DNA of 64,000 nt, taken from positions 1,462,001 through 1,526,000 of the forward strand of contig NZ_CP076538.1 in NCBI RefSeq assembly GCF_018885265.1, given 5' to 3'. The notes below the pieces were generated by a model, which worked only from the letters and a program-made list of their open reading frames with translations, was not told the DNA's origin and did no database searches. Made by a program: the position numbers and the translations under genes. Below are positions 45,008-52,867 of the stretch, piece after piece. Position 1 is the first letter of the stretch; each line of letters starts with the position of its first letter. The DNA comes from Amycolatopsis aidingensis (GTDB lineage: Bacteria > Actinomycetota > Actinomycetes > Mycobacteriales > Pseudonocardiaceae).

Positions 45008-46504
45008 CTACCTGTTCGAGCTGGCGGCGATGAACGCGCCCAGGTCGCGGCCCTGCTGCTGGCGGCTGGGCTCGTGCACGTACATCATGTGGCCTGCGGG
45101 GTAGTACGCCGTTTCCACGTTCTCCCGCAGCTCGGCGGGGATCTTCAGGTTCGCCAGCACGTGTTCGGCCGCGTAGTACGGCGTGGCGCCGTCGTAATGG
45201 CCCAGCGCCACATGCACCTTCAGGTGCGGGTTGGCACGCATCGCGGAACTGAGGTCGTCCACAACGGACACCGACCGACCGGTGTAGTCGGCGTATGCCC
45301 ACGCCTTGTTCACGTCAATGGACAGGATCTGGTACGGCAGGTCGTTGGCGTAGCCCAGCTCGGCGCGCACGTAGTGGTTGAATGCCGCGGAGTAGGCGCC
45401 GATGATCCGGGAGATCGAGGCGTCATCGCTCATCAGCTCCCTGCCGCCGTCCGGCTCCCAGGTGGTGAACCGGCCGTCCATCCGGCCGGTGACCAGCCCG
45501 CGCTCCCGCAGCAGCTCGGTGAAGAAGCGCAGGTGCTCGATGCGCAGGTTCACCCGGTCTACATAGGACTCACTCAGCCCGGTGAGCGCGGCGAGCCTGC
45601 GCACCGCCTCGGTACGCTCGGCCTCGGTCAGCCGTGCCCCGCGCTGCAGCGCCCATGGCAGGTCCCTGGAGGCGAACTCCTCGGCCTCAGCCAGCAATTC
45701 CGCCAGCGGCCGGTTGCCGTGCACACCATGGTAGTGCGCGATGGCCGCATAGGTGGGTACGTACAGGGAGTACGGCAGGTCGTTGCCAGTCACGAACCGG
45801 ATGGTGCCCATGTCCAGCACCGAGGAGATCAGCAGCAGCCCGTTCAGGAAGAGCCCGTGCTGGTCCTGTAGGTGCGCGGCGAGGCCGGCCGCACGCAGCG
45901 TGCCGTAGGACTCGCCGGCCACGAACTTCGGCGAGAGCCAGCGTTCGTTGCGGGACACCCACAGCCGGATGATCTCGCTGATCGACTCGATGTCCGGTGC
46001 GACATCGTGGTACTCCTTCGGCTTCTCACCGGTGACGGCCCGGGAGTAGCCGGTGGAGACCGGGTCGATGAACACCAGGTCGCTGTGCGCCAGCAGGGTG
46101 TCCGGGTTGTCGGCCAGCTGGTACGGCGGCGGCTCGGGGGCGTTCACGTCTCCGGAGATCGCCCGCCGCGGCCCGAGCACTCCCATGTGCAGCCAGACGC
46201 TGGACGAGCCGGGGCCGCCGTTGAAGGCGAAGGTGACCGGCCGGGAACCGGGCTCGGCCCCGTCCAGGGTGTAGGAGGTGAGGAACACCTCGGCCTTGGC
46301 GAGATGTCCCTCGAACTTGTCCTCGGTCTGGACCTCCTTGCGCAGCACGATGCGACCCGTACGGGTGGTGTACGCCAGCTCGCGGCCGTCGATGGTGATG
46401 GTGTGCTGCCGGGTGACCAGGTCGTCGGTGGGCTCGTCCCGCTTGGCGTCCTGCTCGGCTTGTGGCTCTGCGGCCGCTGAGGTGTCCGTGGAGGTCTGTG
46501 CCAT
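45008..46504 (-). CDS. serine carboxypeptidase-like S10 peptidase
   Basis: 498 residues, alpha/beta-hydrolase fold. Oxyanion motif FNGGPGSSSVWLHMG (about 94), DPVSTGYSR, nucleophile motif VAGESYGTLRA, and the late His in YPAGHMMYVH. No signal peptide is visible: the first 30 residues are hydrophilic, so it may be cytoplasmic, unlike eukaryotic S10 enzymes. It trims C-terminal residues from peptides. ATG at 46504. Confidence 0.85.
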   Translation of the reverse strand: MAQTSTDTSAAAEPQAEQDAKRDEPTDDLVTRQHTITIDGRELAYTTRTGRIVLRKEVQTEDKFEGHLAKAEVFLTSYTLDGAEPGSRPVTFAFNGGPGSSSVWLHMGVLGPRRAISGDVNAPEPPPYQLADNPDTLLAHSDLVFIDPVSTGYSRAVTGEKPKEYHDVAPDIESISEIIRLWVSRNERWLSPKFVAGESYGTLRAAGLAAHLQDQHGLFLNGLLLISSVLDMGTIRFVTGNDLPYSLYVPTYAAIAHYHGVHGNRPLAELLAEAEEFASRDLPWALQRGARLTEAERTEAVRRLAALTGLSESYVDRVNLRIEHLRFFTELLRERGLVTGRMDGRFTTWEPDGGRELMSDDASISRIIGAYSAAFNHYVRAELGYANDLPYQILSIDVNKAWAYADYTGRSVSVVDDLSSAMRANPHLKVHVALGHYDGATPYYAAEHVLANLKIPAELRENVETAYYPAGHMMYVHEPSRQQQGRDLGAFIAASSNR

Positions 46505-46536
46505 GTCTCCAACCTAGATCAAGGGACAATGTCGGC

Positions 46537-47238
46537 GTGAGCACCGTTCCTGCCTCGCTGGCCGAGCTCGACGCCGCGGTCGGCCAGTGCCGGGCCTGTC
46601 CGCGGCTGGTGGCCTGGCGCGAGCAGGTGGCCGAGACCAAGCGGGCCGCCTTCGCGGGCGAGGAGTACTGGGGGCGCCCGGTGCCAGGGTTCGGCCCCTC
46701 AGACGCGGCGCTGGCGGTGGTCGGGCTGGCCCCGGCGGCGCACGGCGGGAACCGGACCGGACGGATGTTCACCGGGGACCGTTCCGGCGATGTGCTGTTC
46801 CAGGCGCTCTACGACGTCGGGCTCGCCTCCCAGCCGGAGTCCACGCACCGCGGCGACGGGCTGGAGCTGCGGGGCACCCGGGTGACCGCCCCGGTGCACT
46901 GCGCACCGCCGGCCAACCAGCCGACCCCGGCCGAGCGGGACGCCTGCCGCCCATGGCTGGTGCGGGAGCTGGAGCTGCTCCGGCCGACCCTGCGCGCCGT
47001 GGTCGTGCTCGGCGGTTTCGGCTGGCAGGCGCTGCTGCCGGTGCTGGCGGAGTGCGGCTGGGCCGTGCCGCGGCCCCGGCCCCGGTTCGGGCACGGGGTA
47101 CGGGTCGTGCTGGGCGGGCTGCCGGTGTTCGGCTGCTATCACGTGTCCCAGCGCAACACCCAGACCGGTACCCTGACCCCGGCGATGCTGCGTGCCGTGC
47201 TGCACGAGGCGAGCGCCGCCGCGGGCCTCGCGCGGTAG
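46537..47238 (+). CDS. family 5 (UDGb-type) uracil-DNA glycosylase
   Basis: 233 residues from the GTG at 46537. Iron-sulfur Cys in CRACPRLVAWREQ, plus later Cys; active-site region VVGLAPAAHGGNRTGRMFTGDRSGDVLF; Cys in HCAPPANQPTPAE. Excises uracil and other deaminated bases from DNA. Divergent from the S10 peptidase gene. Confidence 0.9.
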   Translation: MSTVPASLAELDAAVGQCRACPRLVAWREQVAETKRAAFAGEEYWGRPVPGFGPSDAALAVVGLAPAAHGGNRTGRMFTGDRSGDVLFQALYDVGLASQPESTHRGDGLELRGTRVTAPVHCAPPANQPTPAERDACRPWLVRELELLRPTLRAVVVLGGFGWQALLPVLAECGWAVPRPRPRFGHGVRVVLGGLPVFGCYHVSQRNTQTGTLTPAMLRAVLHEASAAAGLAR

Positions 47239-47352
47239 CCGCCGGCGCACCCCGGGTGAGGGAACTGAATCGTTTCGGTAGTCACGGCGACGCTGGTCAC
47301 AGCGGATCGGGGTCCCCGAGCGACCTGCCCCGATGGGTGGGAGTATGACGGT

Positions 47353-48678
47353 ATGGCCGCAGCGAAGTCGGAACCGACTCGGATCTTGATCCTCGGTGGT
47401 GGATACGTCGGGCTCTACACGGCGTTGGGACTGCAGAAGAAGCTCCGGGCCAACGAGGCGTCCGTCACCGTCGTCGATCCCCAGCCGCATATGACGTACC
47501 AGCCGTTCCTGCCGGAGGCGGCGGCCGGTGCCATCGAGCCCCGGCATGTCGTCGTCCCGCTGCGGCGGGTGCTCAAGCGCTGCCATGTGCTGACCGCGCG
47601 GGTCACCGGTATCGAGCACGAGCGCAAGTCCGTCACGGTGGAGGCCGCCGACGGGCACACCGAGCAGCTGTCCTACGACGTGCTGGTGGTGGCGCTGGGC
47701 TCGGTCGCCCGGATTCTGCCGATTCCCGGCCTCGCCGAGCAGGGGATCGCCTTCAAGACCATCGGCGAGGCGATCTACCTGCGCAACCACGTGATGACCA
47801 AGCTGGACGAGGCGGCGAGCACGCTCGACCCCGAGCTGCGCAAGCGTTTGCTCACCTTCACCGTCGTCGGCGGCGGGTTCGCGGGTATCGAGGCGCTGGC
47901 CGAGCTGGAGGACATGACCCGGTTCGCCACCCGGTACTACGAGAACATCGAGCCGGACGACGTCCGCTGGGTGCTGGTGGAGGCGGCAGGCCGGATCCTG
48001 CCCGAGGTACGCGAGACCCTCGGCGTGTGGACCGCGGAGCAGCTGGAGAAGCGCGGTATCGAGGTCTACCTCTCCACGGCGGCCAAGTCTTTCGAGAACG
48101 GGCATGTGCAGCTGTCCGACGGGACGGAGTTCGAGAGCGACACGATCATCTGGACCGCCGGGGTCAAGGCCAACCCGGTGCTCGCGGGCTCCGACCTGCC
48201 GGTGGACAAGCGTGGCCGGGTGCAGGCCACCGCCGGCCTGCAGATCGTCGGCCACCCGGACGCCTGGACGGCCGGGGACAACGCCGCGGTCCCGGACCTC
48301 TCACGCACCGAGGAGGACCCCACCGCCACCTGCCCGCCGAACGCGCAGCACGCCGTCCGCCAGGCCCGGCATCTCGCGAAGAACATCATCCGGGTGCTCC
48401 GTGGCGGGCAGCCGAAGGACTACTTCCACAAGAACCTCGGCGCGGTCGCCAGCCTCGGGCTGCACAAGGGCGTCGCGGACGCCCTGCGCCTGAAGATCAA
48501 GGGCTTCCCGGCCTGGGTCTTCCACCGCGCCTATCACGTCAAGGCGATGCCGACCTTCAACCGCAAGGTCCGGATCACCATCGACTGGCTGCTCGGCGGC
48601 CTGTTCCGCCGCGAGGTCATCTCGCTCGGGCAGATCAACAACCCGAAGGAAGAGTTCGCCAGGGCGTCCAAGTCCTGA
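47353..48678 (+). CDS. ndh: type II NADH dehydrogenase (NDH-2)
   Basis: 441 residues, FAD-dependent, no proton pumping; passes electrons from NADH to menaquinone. Two Rossmann motifs, ILGGGYVGLYTALGL (about 17) and VVGGGFAGIEALAELE (about 171), plus the quinone-side AGDNAAVPD and CPPNAQHAVRQA. The C-terminal amphipathic region anchors it to the membrane. Followed 24 bp later by the tRNA gene. Confidence 0.92.
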   Translation: MAAAKSEPTRILILGGGYVGLYTALGLQKKLRANEASVTVVDPQPHMTYQPFLPEAAAGAIEPRHVVVPLRRVLKRCHVLTARVTGIEHERKSVTVEAADGHTEQLSYDVLVVALGSVARILPIPGLAEQGIAFKTIGEAIYLRNHVMTKLDEAASTLDPELRKRLLTFTVVGGGFAGIEALAELEDMTRFATRYYENIEPDDVRWVLVEAAGRILPEVRETLGVWTAEQLEKRGIEVYLSTAAKSFENGHVQLSDGTEFESDTIIWTAGVKANPVLAGSDLPVDKRGRVQATAGLQIVGHPDAWTAGDNAAVPDLSRTEEDPTATCPPNAQHAVRQARHLAKNIIRVLRGGQPKDYFHKNLGAVASLGLHKGVADALRLKIKGFPAWVFHRAYHVKAMPTFNRKVRITIDWLLGGLFRREVISLGQINNPKEEFARASKS

Positions 48679-48702
48679 ACCGGCTTGCCATAAGCTGTAG
48701 GT

Positions 48703-48776
48703 GCCCCCGTAGCCCAACCGGCAGAGGCGGTCGACTTAAAATCGACGCAGTGCGGGTTCGAATCCCGTCGGGGGCA
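48703..48776 (+). tRNA. tRNA-Leu-like, anticodon TAA, short variable arm
   Basis: 74-nt cloverleaf: acceptor GCCCCCG/CGGGGGC, D-arm GCCCAACCGGCAGAGGC, anticodon stem GTCGA/TCGAC around loop CTTAAAA (anticodon TAA), variable GCAGT, T-arm GCGGG-TTCGAAT-CCCGT. The anticodon reads UUA (Leu). The short class I variable loop is unlike ordinary leucine tRNAs (85 nt or more with a long arm), including bldA. Identity is therefore uncertain. A recombinase relic abuts its 3' end. Confidence 0.8.
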
Positions 48777-48778
48777 CG

Positions 48779-49140
48779 TACAGCATCTACACTCTCGGCG
48801 CCCGCTCGCTGAGCAGGCGTTCCGGGTGCAATCGGCACGACTTCGGTGGCGCCTTCCGTTGCCCGGGTGATCTGGAACAACCGGCGCAGCAGTACCTCCG
48901 GTGCGTGGGCAAGGCTGACTGCGAGGTACGGCGGCAGGTCCAGCAGGGCGGTGTCCTCGGGACTGGGCAGGCCTGGCTCCACCTCGCCTGCGGCGTCCAA
49001 CTCCGTGAGTGCGGACTCCCGGCGCCGCGCGAGATCGGCGACCACGATCTCGCGTCGACGGGGCCCGGATACCCGGTCCGCGAAGAAGTCGGGACACGGC
49101 GTCCAGGATGGCGTCTTCGTGAAGGTGCATAGAGACCGTC
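48779..49140 (-). pseudogene. C-terminal remnant of a large serine recombinase
   Basis: Minus strand, decaying. TVSMHLHEDAILDAVSR lies in one frame; shifting by one gives DFFADRVSGPRRREIVVADL, matching the HEDAILDAVSRFFADRVFGPDRR region of actinomycete recombinases. A deletion follows, then ALTELDAAGE and LLDLPPYLAVSLAHAPEVLLRRLFQIT. The remaining frame runs into the tRNA. So a frameshift, an internal deletion and loss of the N-terminal catalytic half are all visible. From 49141 to 49336 nothing else is recognisable. Confidence 0.7.
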
Positions 49141-49336
49141 AGGCGCCGACACAGTCGAGATAAGAAGCCCCGTGTCCGGCTTCCGGGAACTCTACGCGCG
49201 GGCTGGCTGATCATGCGCACTTTGGGGACGCGAAAAAGATCGTCGTCCTCAGATGCGCGGAATCGTGAGTGGGCGACGGTCGGCGGTTCGTGTGCTAGTC
49301 TGCCCGGCTGGAGGGCACGTTTCGAGCGGGGGCGGT

Positions 49337-50431
49337 ATGTCGGGATTCGTCGCTGAGCCGGATGCGATTACCAGCTATGGCAGGATGGTCGCGGCCCACT
49401 CGCAGTACGCCGAGCGGGCTCATCTGTATGGTGCGCAAGAGGCGCACGTGGATGACAAGAGTATCGGCATCGGAGTCGACGTTTTCGGCGTAATCTATGG
49501 CGCGCACTATGAAGCACAAGGACAGGTCTGTGAGGCGGTGCGGCGCCTGGGTTTTCTCTGCCGTGACGCGGGCGCAGGTGTGCTCAAGGCCGCCGAACAC
49601 TACCGGACCACCGACGTCGCTGCGGCCGAGCGGATGGACAACACCTACCCAGGTACGGATAGCCGACCAGTGCCGATGGGGCCGCCCGCGCGTGGCATCA
49701 AGGAGTACATCGACCCGACCGGTCGTCTGACTCCTCCTTCAGAGCCGCCGGATTTCGAAGATCCCGGTGGCATCGTGGATACGATCACTGACCTTCTCAG
49801 CCCTGGAAAGTGGATCCAGGAGGTGCTTGACGCGGTTATCGGTGTCAACCCGGTGGAAAAGTCCGTCGAAGTCTACACCGGCGACTGGAAAGCCGTAGCG
49901 AAGGCGGCCAGTGCCTTTCACTGCCTTTCCTATTTCTGTGCGGACACGAGTCGTAACATCGGCGACAACATGGCACTTCTGCGGGACACGTACTGGCAGG
50001 GGCATGCGGCCGCCGCCGCGGACAGCTATTTTTCCGGCTTGGCGACCGCCCTCGACAGCTACCGTGAAGGTTGTGCGAAACTCCGCGACGAGTACGGCAA
50101 GATGGCCACTGGTATAGCGGGTCTGACCAAGTCGGGAACGGATGCGGTTACGGACGTCATGGACAATGCGTTCTGGGCGGCGCTCGAGGTGGCGGCTGGG
50201 ACTGTGTTGAGTGAGACTGTGATTGGTCCTGCTCTTTTGTGGTCATTGGCGGCCTTCCAGTGCAGTCGAATAGTGGAGCGCTGGTCTGACGCGACCGCCA
50301 GCTTTGAGAAGGCGAAGCATATCGCTCACACATTCAACGGAGTTGTGGCGATCGTGACGGCCGACGATTCGTTTTTCAAAGGTCATCCGCTTCCCAGTGC
50401 GGCATACAGTCATCCGGCGGTAGGGGAGTAG
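49337..50431 (+). CDS. WXG100-like ESX substrate candidate (second module)
   Basis: 364 residues without Sec signal. Helical throughout: an N-terminal helical unit (about 5-100), a Pro-rich spacer (about 110-150), and a WXG-like hairpin centred on DTYWQGHAAAAADSYFSGL. Then comes a hydrophobic Gly/Ala stretch (about 285-310) that could insert in a membrane. Same design as the gene at 4496: helical unit, spacer, W-x-G turn, long tail. Base composition is less GC-biased than the core genes. Two bases before the next gene. Confidence 0.65.
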   Translation: MSGFVAEPDAITSYGRMVAAHSQYAERAHLYGAQEAHVDDKSIGIGVDVFGVIYGAHYEAQGQVCEAVRRLGFLCRDAGAGVLKAAEHYRTTDVAAAERMDNTYPGTDSRPVPMGPPARGIKEYIDPTGRLTPPSEPPDFEDPGGIVDTITDLLSPGKWIQEVLDAVIGVNPVEKSVEVYTGDWKAVAKAASAFHCLSYFCADTSRNIGDNMALLRDTYWQGHAAAAADSYFSGLATALDSYREGCAKLRDEYGKMATGIAGLTKSGTDAVTDVMDNAFWAALEVAAGTVLSETVIGPALLWSLAAFQCSRIVERWSDATASFEKAKHIAHTFNGVVAIVTADDSFFKGHPLPSAAYSHPAVGE

Positions 50432-50433
50432 GC

Positions 50434-50853
50434 ATGAACTTCGAATGGTCGTCCTCCGCGAGCACCTTCGGCGAGTCTGGCGGGAATCCCGCGCTGCACA
50501 AACATCGGCGGGAGCTGCTGGAGAAGCTCGCGAGCAACCGCACCAACCCCGCGCTCGCCGAGATGGCGAGGGGGTTGCTCAGCGGAAGGACCACGCCACG
50601 GCAGGTCATCGCGTCCGGTGCCTACGACGAGTTACTCGCGCCGCATGTTCGGCAGTTCACTTCCTGGTACACGTCACTTTCGGAAGACGAGAAGGAAGCA
50701 GCGGCGCAACGAGGGCAGGAGCATCTGGACAACCTCGCTCGCCGGGACGCACCACGAGCACAACCTGCCCGGGAGTCTCCGGAGACTCGGAGACCGGCCG
50801 CGCGCGGCGACGAGGAGCCGTCGTACGACGAGACCGATTGGACCTCGGAATGA
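50434..50853 (+). CDS. small hydrophilic ESX-module protein, unknown function
   Basis: 139 residues; helical N-terminal two-thirds (HRRELLEKLASNRTNPALAE, SWYTSLSEDEKEAAAQ) and an acidic disordered tail ending DETDWTSE. No signal or membrane segment. It starts two bases after the WXG-like gene and overlaps the next by ATGA. Its place and composition parallel the 4039-4503 protein of the first ESX module, although sequence similarity is not obvious. Confidence 0.7.
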   Translation: MNFEWSSSASTFGESGGNPALHKHRRELLEKLASNRTNPALAEMARGLLSGRTTPRQVIASGAYDELLAPHVRQFTSWYTSLSEDEKEAAAQRGQEHLDNLARRDAPRAQPARESPETRRPAARGDEEPSYDETDWTSE

Positions 50854-51224
50854 GCCCTTCGTCTTTTCTTGGGCCGCCGGACAACGAGGATGACTTCGGT
50901 ATCGATCCGAATGCCAATCGACCCGGGGCAACGCGGGACGCGTCCGGCAAGACCTTCCGGGAGAGCTTCCTCAGCGACTGGAGATTTTACTCCTCGCTTG
51001 TCTTCCTATCCGGTATTTTTCTCATCTTCTGCATCGGTGGCGTGGCCGTGCGGGGGAATCCGTTGCCCCTGCTCCCGGCCGGTGCGTTCGTCGTCGCGCT
51101 GTACTCGCTGTGGCGGTTGCGCACTGTGGCCACGCACCGCCAGCTCACGGTGTACGGCTGGCTGGCGGGCGGGGGCACTATCAGCGGTCTCGCCCTGATA
51201 GCCCTCATCGTGCGGTGGCTGTGA
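50850..51224 (+). CDS. small membrane protein of the ESX module
   Basis: 124 residues. Hydrophilic N-terminus (about 1-45) then three hydrophobic segments (SLVFLSGIFLIFCIGGVAV, LLPAGAFVVALYSLW, GGGTISGLALIALIVRWL). ATG overlaps the previous stop. Third gene of a tight operon, probably functioning with the two upstream proteins. No family recognised. Confidence 0.7.
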   Translation: MSPSSFLGPPDNEDDFGIDPNANRPGATRDASGKTFRESFLSDWRFYSSLVFLSGIFLIFCIGGVAVRGNPLPLLPAGAFVVALYSLWRLRTVATHRQLTVYGWLAGGGTISGLALIALIVRWL

Positions 51225-51230
51225 GCACCG

Positions 51231-51335
51231 TCAGCTCAGGACACCGTGCCCGCCCCGGGGGTGGTTATTGCGCACCGCGATCCGACCATCGTCCAGGATA
51301 GCGACCACCTGCGCGGCCTTTTCCCACCCGAGCCC
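51231..51335 (-). pseudogene. possible DUF397 remnant
   Basis: Minus-strand reading gives WEKAAQVVAILDDGRIAVRN then NHPRGGHGVLS and a stop. The V.ILDDGRIAVRN..P core resembles the middle of actinomycete DUF397 proteins, which normally partner XRE regulators. No start and no ends of the domain remain. The rest of the gap up to 51385 is featureless. Confidence 0.3.
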
Positions 51336-51385
51336 TGACCCACTTCGCCGACCACGGCATCCCACGGGGTCGAGCGGTTATGATC

Positions 51386-52117
51386 TCACGGTCCGACCTT
51401 CATCCTGCGTTCCAGCAAGTACTCGTAGAACGGCATCTCCTGCTCGTAGAAATCGGCCAGCACCGGGTGGTTTTCCACGGTGTTTTCGTATGCTTTTTCA
51501 GACTTGACGAAACCGTTGCTGTTACCGGCTTCGGCGTGCCAGCGAGCGGTTTTCGACCATTCCTGTGGCATGCCTGCCGACCAGTTCAGCGTATCCGGTC
51601 TGTGCGTAAGGCCGACCCGTTCGTTGTATGCCCGCACGGTCGGCTCCGGCTGCTCCAGCAGTAGGTCGGAGTCGACCACGATCGGCTCACGTCCAGTGGC
51701 CGCGGCAACCGCGAGGTAGAGTTCGTACAGTCGGGAGAATCCGATCTCGGGCAGCGTGACGTTCGGGTTCATCGCGAAATGTGAGGGGATCACCTCGCGT
51801 GGATGTCTGATGATGAAGGTGTGTTCGACCTCGCGTAGGAACTCGGCATCGGCAAGCACACCGGGGTAGCGGAAGTCGGTGGTGTCCTTGAAGAACACCC
51901 GGCTTTCCGTGCCAAGGTCTTTGATGGCGGCGATCAGCTCCGGCTCTGATTTCACCTCCCGGTCGGCCACCGTGCAGGTGCCGAAGTCGGCGAGCTGGCA
52001 GAACGGCTCGTGCAATGCCACGATATCATCGCGTTCCATCATCATTCGCAGGAATGCCGTCGAGCGCGAACGCGGCGCGCTCCATAGCGCTATCACGCGC
52101 TTGGGGTCAGTATTCAC
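51386..52117 (-). CDS. PAPS-dependent sulfotransferase
   Basis: 243 residues. 5'-phosphosulfate loop ALWSAPRSRSTAFLRMM near the N-terminus and the 3'-phosphate motif IIRHPREVIPS (about 100) identify a sulfotransferase-family protein that moves sulfate from PAPS to an acceptor, usually a hydroxyl or amine. GTG start. It lies 57 bp after the LysE gene on the same strand. The APS kinase domain encoded at 55131-58640 could supply its donor, so both are probably in one pathway. Confidence 0.85.
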   Translation of the reverse strand: MNTDPKRVIALWSAPRSRSTAFLRMMMERDDIVALHEPFCQLADFGTCTVADREVKSEPELIAAIKDLGTESRVFFKDTTDFRYPGVLADAEFLREVEHTFIIRHPREVIPSHFAMNPNVTLPEIGFSRLYELYLAVAAATGREPIVVDSDLLLEQPEPTVRAYNERVGLTHRPDTLNWSAGMPQEWSKTARWHAEAGNSNGFVKSEKAYENTVENHPVLADFYEQEMPFYEYLLERRMKVGP

Positions 52118-52174
52118 CTGATCAAAGGTACTGCCAATGGCGCATCGGGCGAAAGTGGGAATTGTCAGCCGCGG

Positions 52175-52801
52175 TCAGTCGATGGCGACCTTGGCCGCCA
52201 GGCCGAGGAACACCACCCCCGCCAACCGGTTCAGCCATTTCTCGGTCCGGTCGTCCTTGCGCAACCAGTCCCCGACCCGGCCACTTGCCAGCGCGACCAC
52301 GCTGTCCACCAGCAGGCCCATGATCACGAATGTCACGCCGAGCACAAGTAGCTGCATGGTGCTGTTGCCCTGCTCCGGACGGACGAACTGGGGCAGGAAC
52401 GCCAGGTAGAACACCACGATCTTGGGGTTGAGCACGTTGGTGATGATGGCGCGCTGGAAAACCGTCGACAGCGGCAACCGTTCCCCGGTGGTGAGCTGGG
52501 TGCCGCCCGCTCGCCAGGAGTCGATCAGGGTTCGCACGCCGAGGTAACCCAGGTACACCGCGCCCGCATAACGCAGCACGTCGTAGGCGATGGGGGAGGA
52601 GCTGACCAGGGTGGCAAGGCCCAGCACGACCGCGGTGGTGTGCACCAGCATGCCAACGGACATACCGACCGAGGCGAGCAGGCCCGCGCGGACGCCCTGG
52701 CTGACGGCGTTCGTCACGATGTAGACCATGTCCGCCCCGGGGACGACGCATATTAGCAGCACGGCGCCAAGGAACAACAGGTATGAGTCCAGGTCGATCA
52801 T
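52175..52801 (-). CDS. LysE/RhtB family amino-acid exporter
   Basis: 208 residues, five or six membrane segments. Typical N-terminal LLICVVPGADMVYIVTNAVSQG, the GAVYLGYLGVRTL segment, and NPKIVVFYLAFLPQF. Exports amino acids or derivatives. Divergent from the aldo/keto reductase and upstream of the sulfotransferase, so it may export the product of the local pathway. ATG at 52801. Confidence 0.9.
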   Translation of the reverse strand: MIDLDSYLLFLGAVLLICVVPGADMVYIVTNAVSQGVRAGLLASVGMSVGMLVHTTAVVLGLATLVSSSPIAYDVLRYAGAVYLGYLGVRTLIDSWRAGGTQLTTGERLPLSTVFQRAIITNVLNPKIVVFYLAFLPQFVRPEQGNSTMQLLVLGVTFVIMGLLVDSVVALASGRVGDWLRKDDRTEKWLNRLAGVVFLGLAAKVAID

Positions 52802-52803
52802 GG

Positions 52804-52838
52804 GTACAATATACTGGAAAACATAATTCAGTACAATA
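52804..52838. promoter_or_regulatory. repeats in the LysE/AKR divergent promoter
   Basis: GTACAATA occurs twice (52804-52811 and 52831-52838) and TACTG/CAGTA forms an inverted repeat between them (52812-52816, 52829-52833). The 66-bp gap is strikingly AT-rich for this genome. Likely a regulator site and promoters for both genes; no regulator gene is adjacent. Confidence 0.45.
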
Positions 52839-52867
52839 AACTAAATTGGCAGCGGAAGGGTGAAAGC

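Noticed and set aside
48703..48776. bldA orthologue
   Set aside because: The anticodon is right, but the length and missing long variable arm do not fit bldA; reported as an atypical tRNA instead.
48534..49220. Intact minus-strand protein reading through the tRNA and into the NDH-2 gene
   Set aside because: The frame includes tRNA sequence translated as protein and joins frameshifted recombinase pieces; it is a pseudogene reading.
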